Part shown: positions 25,069 through 34,157 of the stretch, one piece after another | How positions within the stretch are numbered: the first letter of the stretch is position 1 | How the letters are laid out: the number at the start of each line of letters is the position of its first letter | Assembly (NCBI GenBank): GCA_031288515.1 | Contig: JAITRG010000263.1 | Location: 1-35,765, forward strand | From: Tannerellaceae bacterium | Lineage (GTDB): Bacteria > Bacteroidota > Bacteroidia > Bacteroidales > Tannerellaceae | Direction of reading: 5' to 3' | Length of the DNA: 35,765 nt | Made by a program: the position numbers and the translations under genes | Notes under the pieces: model-generated | The model's database searches: none | The model's input: the letters and a program-made list of their open reading frames with translations, nothing else | What the model was told of the DNA's origin: nothing

Positions 25069-25298
25069 TCCGGATTTTGTTCCAAATGAGGATTCAAGTC
25101 TATTTCCGATTGAGGAATAGGCATTGATTTTGAAGAAAAACGGAATGAATGGGCCGCGGAGGCCGTGCGCCGCCCCGCCCGGATATGCCTTGCGGCTGTT
25201 TTTTTACGGCAACATCAGCCGGCGGGAAAGGCAAAGGCTTGCTGTCCGGAATACCGGTTAACCGCGACATCATTACCGAAAAATTTCTTTAATAGACG

Positions 25299-25328
25299 TT
25301 TGATAATAGAAAAATAATATTACTTTTG
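25299..25328 (+). promoter_or_regulatory. pckA promoter
   Basis: TTTG (25299-25302), 18 bases, then TACTTTTG (25321-25328). Both Bacteroidota promoter boxes are exact and the spacing is one base under the usual 19-21. It leaves a leader of about 85-90 bases before the ATG at 25424, long enough for post-transcriptional control, although I see no known riboswitch in it. Confidence 0.72.
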
Positions 25329-25423
25329 CATCATGGTTTACAAGGGCCTTTAAAGGTCTTATTTAAATCGGGGTGGAAAGTAGGTATAAGTTATTATAAA
25401 TCAATTTTAATTTTAATTACAAG

Positions 25424-27031
25424 ATGGCTAATTTAGATTTAAGCAAGTATGGGATTACGGGTGTAACCGAAATCGTGTATAATCCGTCTTTTGACGTGTT
25501 ATTCAACGAAGAAACGAAGCCGGGTTTGGAAGGTTTCGAAAAAGGCCAGGCGACTGAGCTTGGCGCTGTGAATGTGATGACAGGCGTTTATACCGGTCGT
25601 TCTCCTAAAGATAAATTCTTTGTAATGGATGAAACCAGCAAAAATACAGTATGGTGGACGTCCGACGAATATAAAAACGATAACAAACCGGTAGACGCTG
25701 CATGCTGGACTGCCGTAAAGGATTTGGCTACCAAACAACTTTCCGGCAAAAGACTTTTCGTAGTGGACGCTTTCTGCGGAGCTAACGAAAATTCGCGCCT
25801 GAAACTTCGTTTTATCATGGAAGTGGCATGGCAGGCTCATTTTGTAACGAATATGTTTATCCGTCCGACGGCTGAAGAATTGGCCGGCTTCGGAGAACCG
25901 GATTTTGTTATCATGAACGCCTCCAAAGCAAAGGTAGACAATTACAAAGAATTAGGATTGAACTCCGAAACCGCCGTAGTATTCAACCTGACTGAAAAAA
26001 TTCAGGTAATTCTGAACACCTGGTATGGCGGCGAAATGAAGAAAGGGATGTTCTCTTATATGAACTATCTGTTGCCGCTTAACGGGATGGCTTCCATGCA
26101 CTGCTCTGCCAATACGGACATGCAAGGCAAGAACACGGCTATCTTCTTCGGTTTGTCGGGAACCGGAAAGACGACGCTTTCCACAGACCCGAAACGTTTA
26201 CTGATCGGCGACGACGAACACGGATGGGACGACGAAGGCGTGTTCAACTTTGAAGGCGGCTGCTATGCCAAAGTAATCAACCTGGATAAAGAAAGCGAGC
26301 CGGATATCTATAAGGCTATCAAACGCGACGCTTTATTGGAAAACGTAACGGTAGACGCTGCCGGAAAGATTGACTTCAGCGATAAGAGCGTAACTGAAAA
26401 TACGCGCGTTTCTTATCCGATCAACCATATTACGAACATCGTTAAACCGGTATCTAAAGCCGGCCCTGCCGAAAAGGTTATCTTCCTTTCTGCGGATGCT
26501 TTCGGCGTATTGCCTCCGGTTTCTATCTTAACTCCCGAGCAAACGCAGTATTACTTCCTTTCCGGTTTTACGGCTAAATTAGCCGGTACGGAACGTGGTA
26601 TTACCGAGCCGACGCCTACTTTCTCCGCTTGTTTCGGCGCTGCATTCCTTTCGTTGCACCCCACCAAATACGGAGAAGAGTTAGTTAAGAAAATGAACAA
26701 ATCAGGCGCTAAAGCTTATTTGGTAAATACAGGTTGGAATGGTAGCGGCAAACGTATCTCTATCAAAGATACGCGCGGTATCATTGACGCCATCCTGGAT
26801 GGTTCGATTAATACGGCTCCTACCAAAACAATTCCGTATTTCGACTTTGTCGTTCCGACAGCTTTACCGGGCGTAGACCCTAAAATCCTTGATCCTCGCG
26901 ATACCTACGCCGATGCTTCCCAGTGGACGACGAAAGCGGAAGACCTGGCAAACCGCTTTATCAACAACTTCAAGAAATTCACTGGAAACGATCTTGGCAA
27001 ATCGCTTGTTGCGGCCGGTCCGAAATTGTAA
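25424..27031 (+). CDS. pckA: Phosphoenolpyruvate carboxykinase (ATP)
   Basis: A 535-aa ATP-type PEPCK interconverting oxaloacetate plus ATP with PEP, ADP and CO2. The kinase-1a P-loop is [11 protein letters not shown] (243-253). Kinase-2 and metal-binding residues are in [20 protein letters not shown] (261-280). The oxaloacetate-binding Arg lies in [10 protein letters not shown] (57-66). The C-terminal [15 protein letters not shown] segment is typical. In fermentative Bacteroidales this enzyme often runs towards oxaloacetate and feeds succinate formation. The length is normal. It is monocistronic, with a strong promoter and terminator. Confidence 0.97.
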   Translation: MANLDLSKYGITGVTEIVYNPSFDVLFNEETKPGLEGFEKGQATELGAVNVMTGVYTGRSPKDKFFVMDETSKNTVWWTSDEYKNDNKPVDAACWTAVKDLATKQLSGKRLFVVDAFCGANENSRLKLRFIMEVAWQAHFVTNMFIRPTAEELAGFGEPDFVIMNASKAKVDNYKELGLNSETAVVFNLTEKIQVILNTWYGGEMKKGMFSYMNYLLPLNGMASMHCSANTDMQGKNTAIFFGLSGTGKTTLSTDPKRLLIGDDEHGWDDEGVFNFEGGCYAKVINLDKESEPDIYKAIKRDALLENVTVDAAGKIDFSDKSVTENTRVSYPINHITNIVKPVSKAGPAEKVIFLSADAFGVLPPVSILTPEQTQYYFLSGFTAKLAGTERGITEPTPTFSACFGAAFLSLHPTKYGEELVKKMNKSGAKAYLVNTGWNGSGKRISIKDTRGIIDAILDGSINTAPTKTIPYFDFVVPTALPGVDPKILDPRDTYADASQWTTKAEDLANRFINNFKKFTGNDLGKSLVAAGPKL

Positions 27032-27059
27032 TTGGCAAGATATTTGTAATGTATACAGG

Positions 27060-27095
27060 ATAGAGACAGGGCTATGCTTTGTCTCTATTTTTTTT
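27060..27095 (+). terminator. pckA intrinsic terminator
   Basis: ATAGAGACA and TGTCTCTAT form a perfect 9-bp stem around an 11-base loop, and the right arm runs into eight T residues. It starts 29 bases after the pckA stop codon. Confidence 0.92.
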
Positions 27096-27184
27096 CTTAA
27101 AATCTTACTAAATACAAAGGGATATTAAAAAGTATTATTATCTTTAACGCGTATATTTTATGTGGGAAGTTTGATGGTGTAATA

Positions 27185-28315
27185 ATGAAGAAAATTCTTC
27201 TGATAATAAGCGCGATACTATTTTTGTCTTCGTGTGGCGGGGATGTAGTTTACCGGATTGAAGGGAAACTTGATAATCTGGAAAGTCAGGTTATTTATAT
27301 TGTTTTCGAATCGGAGAACCGCAGCTTGGCAGATACCGTCGTTTGTGAAAAACCCGGACAATTCAAAATAGAGCGGCATCAGGGAGGCTTTGATCAGGCT
27401 ACGCTTTTCTTTGAAAATAAATCATCATGGTTTACCGTTTACCTGGAACCGGGCGTGAAGGTCACGGTTACGGGCGATGCGCATTATCCTGTGTTGTTGC
27501 AGGCAAAAGGAGGCGGATTAAACAATGAACTTTCGGCTATACGAAAGAAGATGGCGCCCCTGTTAAAAGAACAGACAGATTTGTTTGCCGGGTTAAATAA
27601 GAGCGGCGGAACGACGCCGGCGGATAGAAATGAGATGTTGTCTAAATTGACGAATGTGAATCATCAGTTAAGCGAAATCGCTCTGGCTTATATTCAGAAT
27701 CATCCCAGCGAGCAAGCGTCTGCCGTATTAATTCAAACCTTTTTTGTAAATCCTGACGATACGCGTAAGCTGGATGAATTACTAATTGCTTTAGACCCTG
27801 AATTAAGCGGTTTTTATTTAGTAAAGGAGCTGGAACAATATAGCGTGAGAGCCAAACGGACGGCCTTGGGAGCGGAAGCGCCTGATTTTACGGTAAATAA
27901 TATCTATGGGAAGCCTGTCGCTTTGGATTCATTCCCCGATAAATATTTATTGCTTACCTTTACGGCTCCCTGGTGCGACATGTGCCGGACAGATGATTTG
28001 TATCTGGATGAAATAGAGAAATTATATTCGAAAGACGATTTGGAACAACTGCTGATAAGCCTGGATGATGATATGGAAGGCGTGCATCGGTTGCTGGAAA
28101 AAGACAGTATCCAATGGAACTTGGTGACCGATTCGGCAGGGCAGGCAACCCTCTTGATTGATTTGTATAATGTAACGGCTCTACCCCGCTGCTTCCTGAT
28201 TGATGAAGAGGGGAAAATCGTCCTTAAAACAGAAAATGGAATAGAAGTAAAACAAACGTTGGAAAAACTTATAAATAATGAAAACAGGAACAAAGAGAAA
28301 GAAGGCGGTAAATAA
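27185..28315 (+). CDS. TlpA-like thioredoxin-fold lipoprotein with N-terminal DUF4369-type domain
   Basis: A 376-aa lipoprotein (MKKILLIISAILFLSSC, Cys17). Residues about 20-105 form a beta-rich domain (YRIEGKLDNL, VTVTGDAHY) of the DUF4369 type. A helical linker spans 110-225. A thioredoxin/AhpC-TSA-like domain from about 228 begins GAEAPDFTVNNIYGKPVALD. The active site is APWCDMC (Cys264, Cys267), and the cis-Pro is in TALPRCF (Pro334). Such proteins act as periplasmic thiol-disulfide oxidoreductases, reducing protein or haem-maturation disulfides. A -7-like TATCTTTA is at 27139-27146. comM follows 39 bases later without a visible terminator. Confidence 0.9.
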   Translation: MKKILLIISAILFLSSCGGDVVYRIEGKLDNLESQVIYIVFESENRSLADTVVCEKPGQFKIERHQGGFDQATLFFENKSSWFTVYLEPGVKVTVTGDAHYPVLLQAKGGGLNNELSAIRKKMAPLLKEQTDLFAGLNKSGGTTPADRNEMLSKLTNVNHQLSEIALAYIQNHPSEQASAVLIQTFFVNPDDTRKLDELLIALDPELSGFYLVKELEQYSVRAKRTALGAEAPDFTVNNIYGKPVALDSFPDKYLLLTFTAPWCDMCRTDDLYLDEIEKLYSKDDLEQLLISLDDDMEGVHRLLEKDSIQWNLVTDSAGQATLLIDLYNVTALPRCFLIDEEGKIVLKTENGIEVKQTLEKLINNENRNKEKEGGK

Positions 28316-28354
28316 GGCATAAAACCTCGTTTTCTTTCTCCCGGTTCCCCCAAA

Positions 28355-29902
28355 ATGTTAGCTATGTTAGTAAAAACCTATGCCGCAGCCGTACAAGGCG
28401 TCACGGCGACAATCATTACAATAGAGGTCAGTTGCAATAAAGGCATTCAATTCTTTTTGGTCGGATTGCCGGATGTAGCTGTGCGTGAAAGCCATGAACG
28501 GATTATTTCGGCTTTGCAGGTTAATGATTATAAATTCCCCCGCTACCGGATTGTTATAAATATGGCGCCGGCGGATATCCGTAAAGAAGGCTCTTCGTAT
28601 GACTTGCCCCTTGCGGTAGGTATTATGGCGGCTGCCGGACAAATAGACGCTTCCCGGCTGGATGAATTTATGATTATGGGAGAGTTGTCCCTCGACGGAA
28701 GTTTATTGCCGGTAAAAGGCGTTCTGCCGATAGCCGTCAAAGCCCGCGAGGCAGGTTTCAGGGGCTTTATCCTTCCCGGACAAAATGCCCGCGAAGCAGC
28801 CGTAGTAGAAGGACTGAATGTGTATGGTATGGAAAATATCAGGGAAGTGCTTGAGTTTATCGACGGCAAACGGCATAAAGAGCCGGAACGGATTGACGCC
28901 CGCGCCGAGTTTTATGCCCATCAGGAATCCTATGCGTGTGATTTCTCCGACGTCAGGGGACAGGAGAATGTGAAACGCGCATTGGAAGTAGCCGCGGCCG
29001 GTTCGCATAATTTGTTGATGATAGGCCCGCCGGGCAGCGGAAAGTCCATGCTCGCCCAACGGCTTCCTTCTATCCTGCCTCCCCTCACGCTGCATGAATC
29101 ATTGGAAACGACGAAAATACATTCGGTAGCCGGCAAACTGGGGAAAGACGTCTCCTTGGTGGCGCGACGTCCTTTCCGTTCGCCGCATCATACCATTTCC
29201 AATGTAGCGATGGTAGGAGGAGGCGCTTTTCCCCAGCCGGGAGAAATCAGTCTGGCCCACAACGGAGTCTTATTCCTGGACGAACTTCCCGAATTTAACC
29301 GGAATGTGCTTGAAGTAATGCGGCAGCCTCTGGAAGACAGGATGATTACCGTCTCCCGCGCCCGTTCGTCCGTTGACTATCCGGCAGGATTTATGTTAAT
29401 CAGTTCCATGAATCCCTGTCCGTGCGGATACTATAATCACCCCGAACGCACGTGCGTATGTTTGCCGGGTTTGGTGCAAAAATATATGAATCGCGTTTCC
29501 GGGCCGTTATTAGACCGGATCGATATCCAGGTGGAAATAACCCCCGTCCCGTTTGATAAAATATCGGAAAGAACTCCGTCCGAGTCCAGCGCCGCCGTTC
29601 GTGAACGGGTTATAAAAGCGCGCACTATCCAGGAAGAACGTTTTAAAGACTATCCCGGTATCTATTGCAATGCCCAGATGACTCCCAAAATGCTGCATAC
29701 GTTTGTTGATCCGGATAAAGACGGTTTGTCAAGGCTAAAGACAGCCATGACACGATTGAGTCTTTCTGCGCGGGCTTACGACCGCATCCTGAAAGTGTCC
29801 CGTACCATCGCCGACCTGGAAGGCGCCGAACATATTGCCGGGTGTCACATTGCCGAAGCGATCAGTTACCGTAACCTCGACCGGGAAAGTTGGGGAATGT
29901 GA
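28355..29902 (+). CDS. comM: YifB/ComM-family Mg-chelatase-like AAA+ ATPase
   Basis: A 515-aa protein with three parts. An N-terminal Lon-protease-like domain spans about 4-170 (VEVSCNKGIQFFLVGLPD). The AAA+ module has Walker A GPPGSGKS (224-231) and Walker B GVLFLDELPEF (about 304-314). A Cys cluster in MNPCPCGYY...RTCVC (Cys355, 357, 367, 369) probably binds zinc, and a C-terminal Mg_chelatase_C domain follows. ComM helicases drive branch migration during natural transformation, but homologues are widespread in species not known to be competent. The in-frame ATG at 28364 is an equally good start, since relatives begin MLVKTY. The stop abuts the stop of the convergent gene. Confidence 0.93.
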   Translation: MLAMLVKTYAAAVQGVTATIITIEVSCNKGIQFFLVGLPDVAVRESHERIISALQVNDYKFPRYRIVINMAPADIRKEGSSYDLPLAVGIMAAAGQIDASRLDEFMIMGELSLDGSLLPVKGVLPIAVKAREAGFRGFILPGQNAREAAVVEGLNVYGMENIREVLEFIDGKRHKEPERIDARAEFYAHQESYACDFSDVRGQENVKRALEVAAAGSHNLLMIGPPGSGKSMLAQRLPSILPPLTLHESLETTKIHSVAGKLGKDVSLVARRPFRSPHHTISNVAMVGGGAFPQPGEISLAHNGVLFLDELPEFNRNVLEVMRQPLEDRMITVSRARSSVDYPAGFMLISSMNPCPCGYYNHPERTCVCLPGLVQKYMNRVSGPLLDRIDIQVEITPVPFDKISERTPSESSAAVRERVIKARTIQEERFKDYPGIYCNAQMTPKMLHTFVDPDKDGLSRLKTAMTRLSLSARAYDRILKVSRTIADLEGAEHIAGCHIAEAISYRNLDRESWGM

Positions 29903-31402
29903 TTACCTGAATACTACCTGCTCTGCCGGGAAGTTTGCGGCCGCGTGCCGGATGGCGTAGGGGCTTATGCTTACTTCTCCGTTCACTAACTCCGGCAGGT
30001 TGTAGGAATAAAGGGAATAATCATACGTATCCGGATGTTCCTGCGGTAATACGAAGGGCTTGGAAGGATTGCCCTGCCCGTCGATATGAGCGAAATAAGG
30101 CAAGGTATAGACGCCATTATCCCGCCGGCTGCTTACGGCCACCCACCGGCTGTTGGTACTCCAGGAATGGTAACTCTCCGTATCGTCGCTGTTGAGGGCA
30201 GACATATCGATGGGCCGGCTGGTCGTAAGATCGATCATCCGTATCTCTGCGTCTTTATGCCAGACAGGGAATTGCCCGTAGCCCGTTTCGGTGTACATCA
30301 GAAAACGTCCGTCAGGCGATATACGGGGGAATGAGGCACTATATTTATCATTATGGACGAGAGTATCCACTTGCGTGCCGATATATCCATGAGCGTCGTT
30401 AAAAGCCACTCTGTGGATTGCATAACGGATACTGTCATATTGCTTTGGCATGGGAAGGGCGGGAGCGGAGCAATAGTAAAGCGATTTACCGTCCGGCGAG
30501 AAAGAAGGGAACGTCTCGAAGGCGTCTTTCGTTATCAGGGAAGCGGCAGAGAGGATGGCCTTGTTTTCAATATCGTAGATAACGACATCCGACTCCATGT
30601 CGAACACTTCCATTTTCAACGCTTTTACGGAATGGAAGAATTGTTTGACGTCGTTTACCGAGGCGGCGAGGTATTTCCCCGACGGGTGCCAGTACGGATA
30701 GGTCAGGTGGCTGATGGTTTGCTCCGTTTGGGTGTTTAGCTTTTGTATGTTCTTTCCGTTGATAATGTATGTTCCGCCATTGGTTGCACGCATATGGAGC
30801 ATCATTCGTCGAGGGTCTCCTCCGCAGAAACTATGACAGTTGATACAGTTGTAATCCGTCATGTCATTTTTGATAAGAGGCTTTTCCGTAAATGTTTCCA
30901 GGTCTCTTTGATAAATGCCTGTGACGTGCCATTTCTCGTATCCCGGTTCAATCAGGCGGTATACTAAATGGCTGTCTATCGGGTCGTTGCTTACGTATAG
31001 GGTAAACGGTTGCCAACAGGTCCATTTGCCGTCGTCCGACCGGGTAAAGACCGTTACCGACACAGGCTGCCCGGCATTGTCCGCCAGCAGTTTTTTCCAT
31101 TCGCCGGGTTTGATACGGATATTGTTTTTACCCGAACAACTGAAACTGCTCCCGTTCGTCCCGGCGAAGACGGCATAACAGCTCTTTACCTCCCCTTCCA
31201 CCCTGAAGTTAAGCGGAGCGATATTAACCGGAATAACGACTCCTGCGTAGTCGGGAAAGATGTGGGGCAGTTCGCTTACGACAACAGCATTATCAGGCTT
31301 ATCGCCACAACTGAAAAGGATAAAACCAAGCCCCGGCAAACAGGCTGCAAGGATGCAGGTAAGCGCTATCCGGACGGCTTTCTTTTTCGTTTTGTTATTC
31401 AT
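29903..31402 (-). CDS. TolB-like beta-propeller lipoprotein with a CxxCH haem-c motif
   Basis: A 499-aa protein with a Lys-rich N terminus, one hydrophobic segment and a lipobox (ILFSC, Cys32). Residues about 50-150 form a beta-rich domain with WTCWQPFTLYV. CINCH at 186-190 is a covalent haem-c motif, followed by MMLHM (200-204), which could supply an axial Met. From about 225 there are PD40 propeller blades: YWHPSGKYLAAS, SFSPDGKSLYY, RISPDGRFLMY and SWSTNSRWVAVSS. A c-haem on a TolB-like propeller suggests a periplasmic redox or sensing role. Its start overlaps the upstream DUF6057-like gene by four bases (ATGA), so the two are translationally coupled. Function is unknown to me. Confidence 0.8.
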   Translation of the reverse strand: MNNKTKKKAVRIALTCILAACLPGLGFILFSCGDKPDNAVVVSELPHIFPDYAGVVIPVNIAPLNFRVEGEVKSCYAVFAGTNGSSFSCSGKNNIRIKPGEWKKLLADNAGQPVSVTVFTRSDDGKWTCWQPFTLYVSNDPIDSHLVYRLIEPGYEKWHVTGIYQRDLETFTEKPLIKNDMTDYNCINCHSFCGGDPRRMMLHMRATNGGTYIINGKNIQKLNTQTEQTISHLTYPYWHPSGKYLAASVNDVKQFFHSVKALKMEVFDMESDVVIYDIENKAILSAASLITKDAFETFPSFSPDGKSLYYCSAPALPMPKQYDSIRYAIHRVAFNDAHGYIGTQVDTLVHNDKYSASFPRISPDGRFLMYTETGYGQFPVWHKDAEIRMIDLTTSRPIDMSALNSDDTESYHSWSTNSRWVAVSSRRDNGVYTLPYFAHIDGQGNPSKPFVLPQEHPDTYDYSLYSYNLPELVNGEVSISPYAIRHAAANFPAEQVVFR

Positions 31403-33153
31403 CGGTTTTGTCTTTTAGGAGGTTGTACAAATTGGGCGTAATAATAATACGTATCGCCGTATTGGCGCGACAGCAGGGTGGGAGACAGGCGCTGTGCCTG
31501 GCTCAGGTAACTTTGAAACCGCTCGTACACTTTCGGGTCGATGGCGTACGACCGGAATGCTTCCGGGTTGCTCTCTACTGCCGAATAATAAACGCATATG
31601 GCTTCCTGGTAGGGAACGGGGACAGGCTCTCCCTTTTCTTTCAGCAGGTTCATATAGTGCATAAAGGGCGCCAGGTCTTTATAAATTAAAAGATAGCCCA
31701 TGCCGTATTCAAAAGCCTTTTTGTTTTCGGGATGGTCGTCAATAAGGAAGGCCAGGGCGTCGGGCAATGCTTTTGTCAGATCGTAATTATTGTCGGTGAT
31801 GGGGTTAAGCTTTCGTCTCTGGGCAATCCAATCCGTCGAGGCGGCTTTCTCCGGGTTCAATAACGGACGTTGCTCCCTTGCCCAACGGCTGTAGAAAAGA
31901 GTATTTTCCAATATCTTGATATATTTCTCGGCTACTTGATACTCTTTATTTACTAAGTATGTTTCAATCAGGCGTTTCATCAGGCGGGGCTGCACGCATC
32001 GTTCCGCGCTTAATACGCCCACGAAGGCAAATCGCTGGGCGGCATTGGTATGATTGACTAACCAGGCGACTTCGCTCGCTTCGATAAGTCCCAGGCGTGT
32101 CTTAGGATCGTAAGGAACAAAGCCTTCTTCTCCAATCTGCGGAATACGCATCAGCGCTTCGTTAAACCTGTCTGTATAAGCATACGCCAGATTGATATAG
32201 ACCAATGCGTCTTTATCTTTTACCGGATGCTTCCCGGCATGTTCTGTAATTTTCTCCCATTGTTGTTGTCTGGCGTACCAGTCGTACCGGTAAGCCTGTT
32301 CCAATGGATGTTGTTTATAGAGGATGAACCCACCCATAATGATTACCGGAAGCAGCAGCAGGGCGGCGGTATTCATCCATTCTTTATTAAATACTTTTTT
32401 CTGTTTCCGAAAAGTATAAATAAGCAAAGCAACCAGTGGAAAAGAACACCAGATATACCCGAATGAAGCAGGTATGGGATATTCGGGATGATAGAGATGT
32501 TTGCTCAGGAAGGCTTCGCGAATCGACAGGACATACGCCGTACGCATAGCAAGCAAAGGAATCGCAAACGCCCAGAGAAGTAATCCGGCAGCAACCGTAA
32601 AACGCGCTTTCCCTTCCCTGGATACCTCATAAACGATCATTAACGCAACCGCTAACAGATGCGCCGGAGCAGCCAATAAGTACGCCGGCAATAATAAGAC
32701 GAACCCCAAAACGTAGCGGACAACCGGCTTTTTAACACAGGAGTAACCCAACGCAGCGCCTGTCGCAAACAAAGCGGCTACGACGGAAGCTATGGATTCA
32801 ACCGGATATACCCAGAACAGAAAAACAGGCGCGATGGCTATTATAACAGATACCTTAACGCCGCAACGCTGTAAAAACAGATGAAAGAAGCATACGATTA
32901 TTCCCGATAAGACAGCCAGACTGCAAGCTGCAAAAAAGGGAAGCAGGAAGAATTGCGTAATGAACGCCGTTATATATTCATTAAAGCCTCCGGGTTGCCC
33001 CAAAAGCTCCATAAAAAAATCTTTCCGGAAAAGGAACAGATTGTATTGCTCCATAAACCGGTACCAATACCGGTAGTTCAGTTCGAAGAAAAGAAAGCAA
33101 CCGGTAAGATAGAAAAGAAAGAGCGCCCGATCGCCGGCCAGTAAGCGTTTCAT
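31399..33153 (-). CDS. Multi-spanning membrane protein with C-terminal helical repeat domain, DUF6057-like
   Basis: A 584-aa protein. The first 290 residues hold about nine or ten hydrophobic segments, for example LFLFYLTGCFLFFEL, FFLLPFFAACSLAVLSGIIV, VLGFVLLLPAYLLAAPAHLL and ALLLLPVIIMGGFIL. The rest is soluble and helical, TPR-like in feel (ALVYINLAYAYTDRFNEALM, NKEYQVAEKYIKILE), and ends near SPTLLSRQYGDTYYYYAQF. Polytopic Bacteroidota proteins of this layout are annotated DUF6057, with no known function; I assign it from general resemblance. It is the middle gene of a three-gene cluster, 39 bases after the TPR gene and overlapping the haem-propeller gene. Confidence 0.75.
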   Translation of the reverse strand: MKRLLAGDRALFLFYLTGCFLFFELNYRYWYRFMEQYNLFLFRKDFFMELLGQPGGFNEYITAFITQFFLLPFFAACSLAVLSGIIVCFFHLFLQRCGVKVSVIIAIAPVFLFWVYPVESIASVVAALFATGAALGYSCVKKPVVRYVLGFVLLLPAYLLAAPAHLLAVALMIVYEVSREGKARFTVAAGLLLWAFAIPLLAMRTAYVLSIREAFLSKHLYHPEYPIPASFGYIWCSFPLVALLIYTFRKQKKVFNKEWMNTAALLLLPVIIMGGFILYKQHPLEQAYRYDWYARQQQWEKITEHAGKHPVKDKDALVYINLAYAYTDRFNEALMRIPQIGEEGFVPYDPKTRLGLIEASEVAWLVNHTNAAQRFAFVGVLSAERCVQPRLMKRLIETYLVNKEYQVAEKYIKILENTLFYSRWAREQRPLLNPEKAASTDWIAQRRKLNPITDNNYDLTKALPDALAFLIDDHPENKKAFEYGMGYLLIYKDLAPFMHYMNLLKEKGEPVPVPYQEAICVYYSAVESNPEAFRSYAIDPKVYERFQSYLSQAQRLSPTLLSRQYGDTYYYYAQFVQPPKRQNR

Positions 33154-33192
33154 GACAGTTATAGATTGATATTTTATGCAAAAGTAAATAAT

Positions 33193-34017
33193 TTACTTAG
33201 CCATGCGCAGGAGTTCATCTATTATTTCCTGATTGTAACCCATTTCTTTTGCTTTCAGAAAGTCCTTTTTTGCCGGTTCCCGTTCATACAGAGACAATTT
33301 AATTTTTCCTCTTAATACGTACATGGCCGCAGTGGGTTCGGCTTCTAAAAAGGCTTTGTTGATGTCGGCCAGCGCGCGGGCATTTTTGCCCATCATAAAA
33401 TAAAGGTCGGCCCGGCCTTCGTAAAGCGCCCGGTCGTGGGGTAATTGATCAATGAGGTAATTGTAGATGCGTTCGCTCTCGTCGTAATTGCCGCGCATCT
33501 TTTCCAAAACAGAGTGTCCCAGGCGTCCGTATACCGTCTTTTCGTTTGCCTCAAGTATCTTGTCAAAGTCTTGTTCGGCGCGGATAAAATCTTTCTTCCC
33601 AAGATAAAGGATACCCCGCCTGTAAAGGGCGTCTTCATTCACAGGATTTTTCAACAGCAGCAAGGTGTAGTCATTGATCGCTTTATCTGTTTCGCCCATC
33701 TCCACATATAGCGAAGCCCTGTTGTCTAAAATAGTTTCATTATCGGGATACCTGCCGAGGGCGGCTGTATAAGAAAGGATCGCTTCCTCCTTCTTCCCCT
33801 GGCGGTGCTGTATTGTCCCAAGGTTGGTAAGCAAAGCATAATTGTTCGGATTCCCGGGTTCTGACCGCATAGCCGCCCGCAAACTTTCTTCGGCGGCAAA
33901 CAGTTCTCCCTTATCCAGGTACTGATAACTTTTCTCAATATACTCCTCATACGTCTGAGCCGTTAACGCCCCGGACGAATAAACAATACCCCACAGTAAA
34001 ATAGTAAACAATCTCAT
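33193..34017 (-). CDS. Exported tetratricopeptide repeat protein
   Basis: A 274-aa protein with a signal peptide (MRLFTILLWGIVYSSGALTA) followed by about six or seven TPRs filling the mature chain. Examples are NNYALLTNLGTIQHRQGKKE, AILSYTAALGRYPDNETILD and AINDYTLLLLKNPVNEDALY. TPR arrays are protein-binding scaffolds, so this could be the periplasmic adaptor of the cluster. It is the first gene of the three-gene unit, behind an exact -7 element at 34039-34046. It carries no catalytic domain. Confidence 0.9.
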   Translation of the reverse strand: MRLFTILLWGIVYSSGALTAQTYEEYIEKSYQYLDKGELFAAEESLRAAMRSEPGNPNNYALLTNLGTIQHRQGKKEEAILSYTAALGRYPDNETILDNRASLYVEMGETDKAINDYTLLLLKNPVNEDALYRRGILYLGKKDFIRAEQDFDKILEANEKTVYGRLGHSVLEKMRGNYDESERIYNYLIDQLPHDRALYEGRADLYFMMGKNARALADINKAFLEAEPTAAMYVLRGKIKLSLYEREPAKKDFLKAKEMGYNQEIIDELLRMAK

Positions 34018-34038
34018 ATGATTTTAGCAGATAACATG

Positions 34039-34046
34039 CAAAGATA
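34039..34046 (-). promoter_or_regulatory. Bacteroidota -7 element of the TPR-DUF6057-propeller cluster
   Basis: The minus strand reads TATCTTTG, an exact match, 22 bases before the TPR gene ATG. No -33 TTTG at the correct spacing was found. Confidence 0.55.
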
Positions 34047-34157
34047 ATAAATTCCTTTGATTCCTTACGTTATTATGACACATGGAATACATGGAATACG
34101 CGGCCTCTTTTCTTCTTTTTTCATATCTTCGTGGCAATTATTAATACTGTTTTAATC

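Noticed and set aside
25329-25423. Riboswitch in the pckA leader
   Set aside because: No conserved riboswitch core or strong paired structure could be seen; the leader is simply AT-rich.
24061-25423. tRNA or integrase attachment site for the island
   Set aside because: No cloverleaf, anticodon arm or direct repeat flanking the island was found.
27032-27184. Small RNA after pckA
   Set aside because: The hairpin is explained by a canonical terminator, and no separate promoter is visible.
34131-34157. GTG start for the Gfo/Idh/MocA protein
   Set aside because: It adds nine residues before a typical Rossmann start at an ATG; the GTG is part of a -7-like region.
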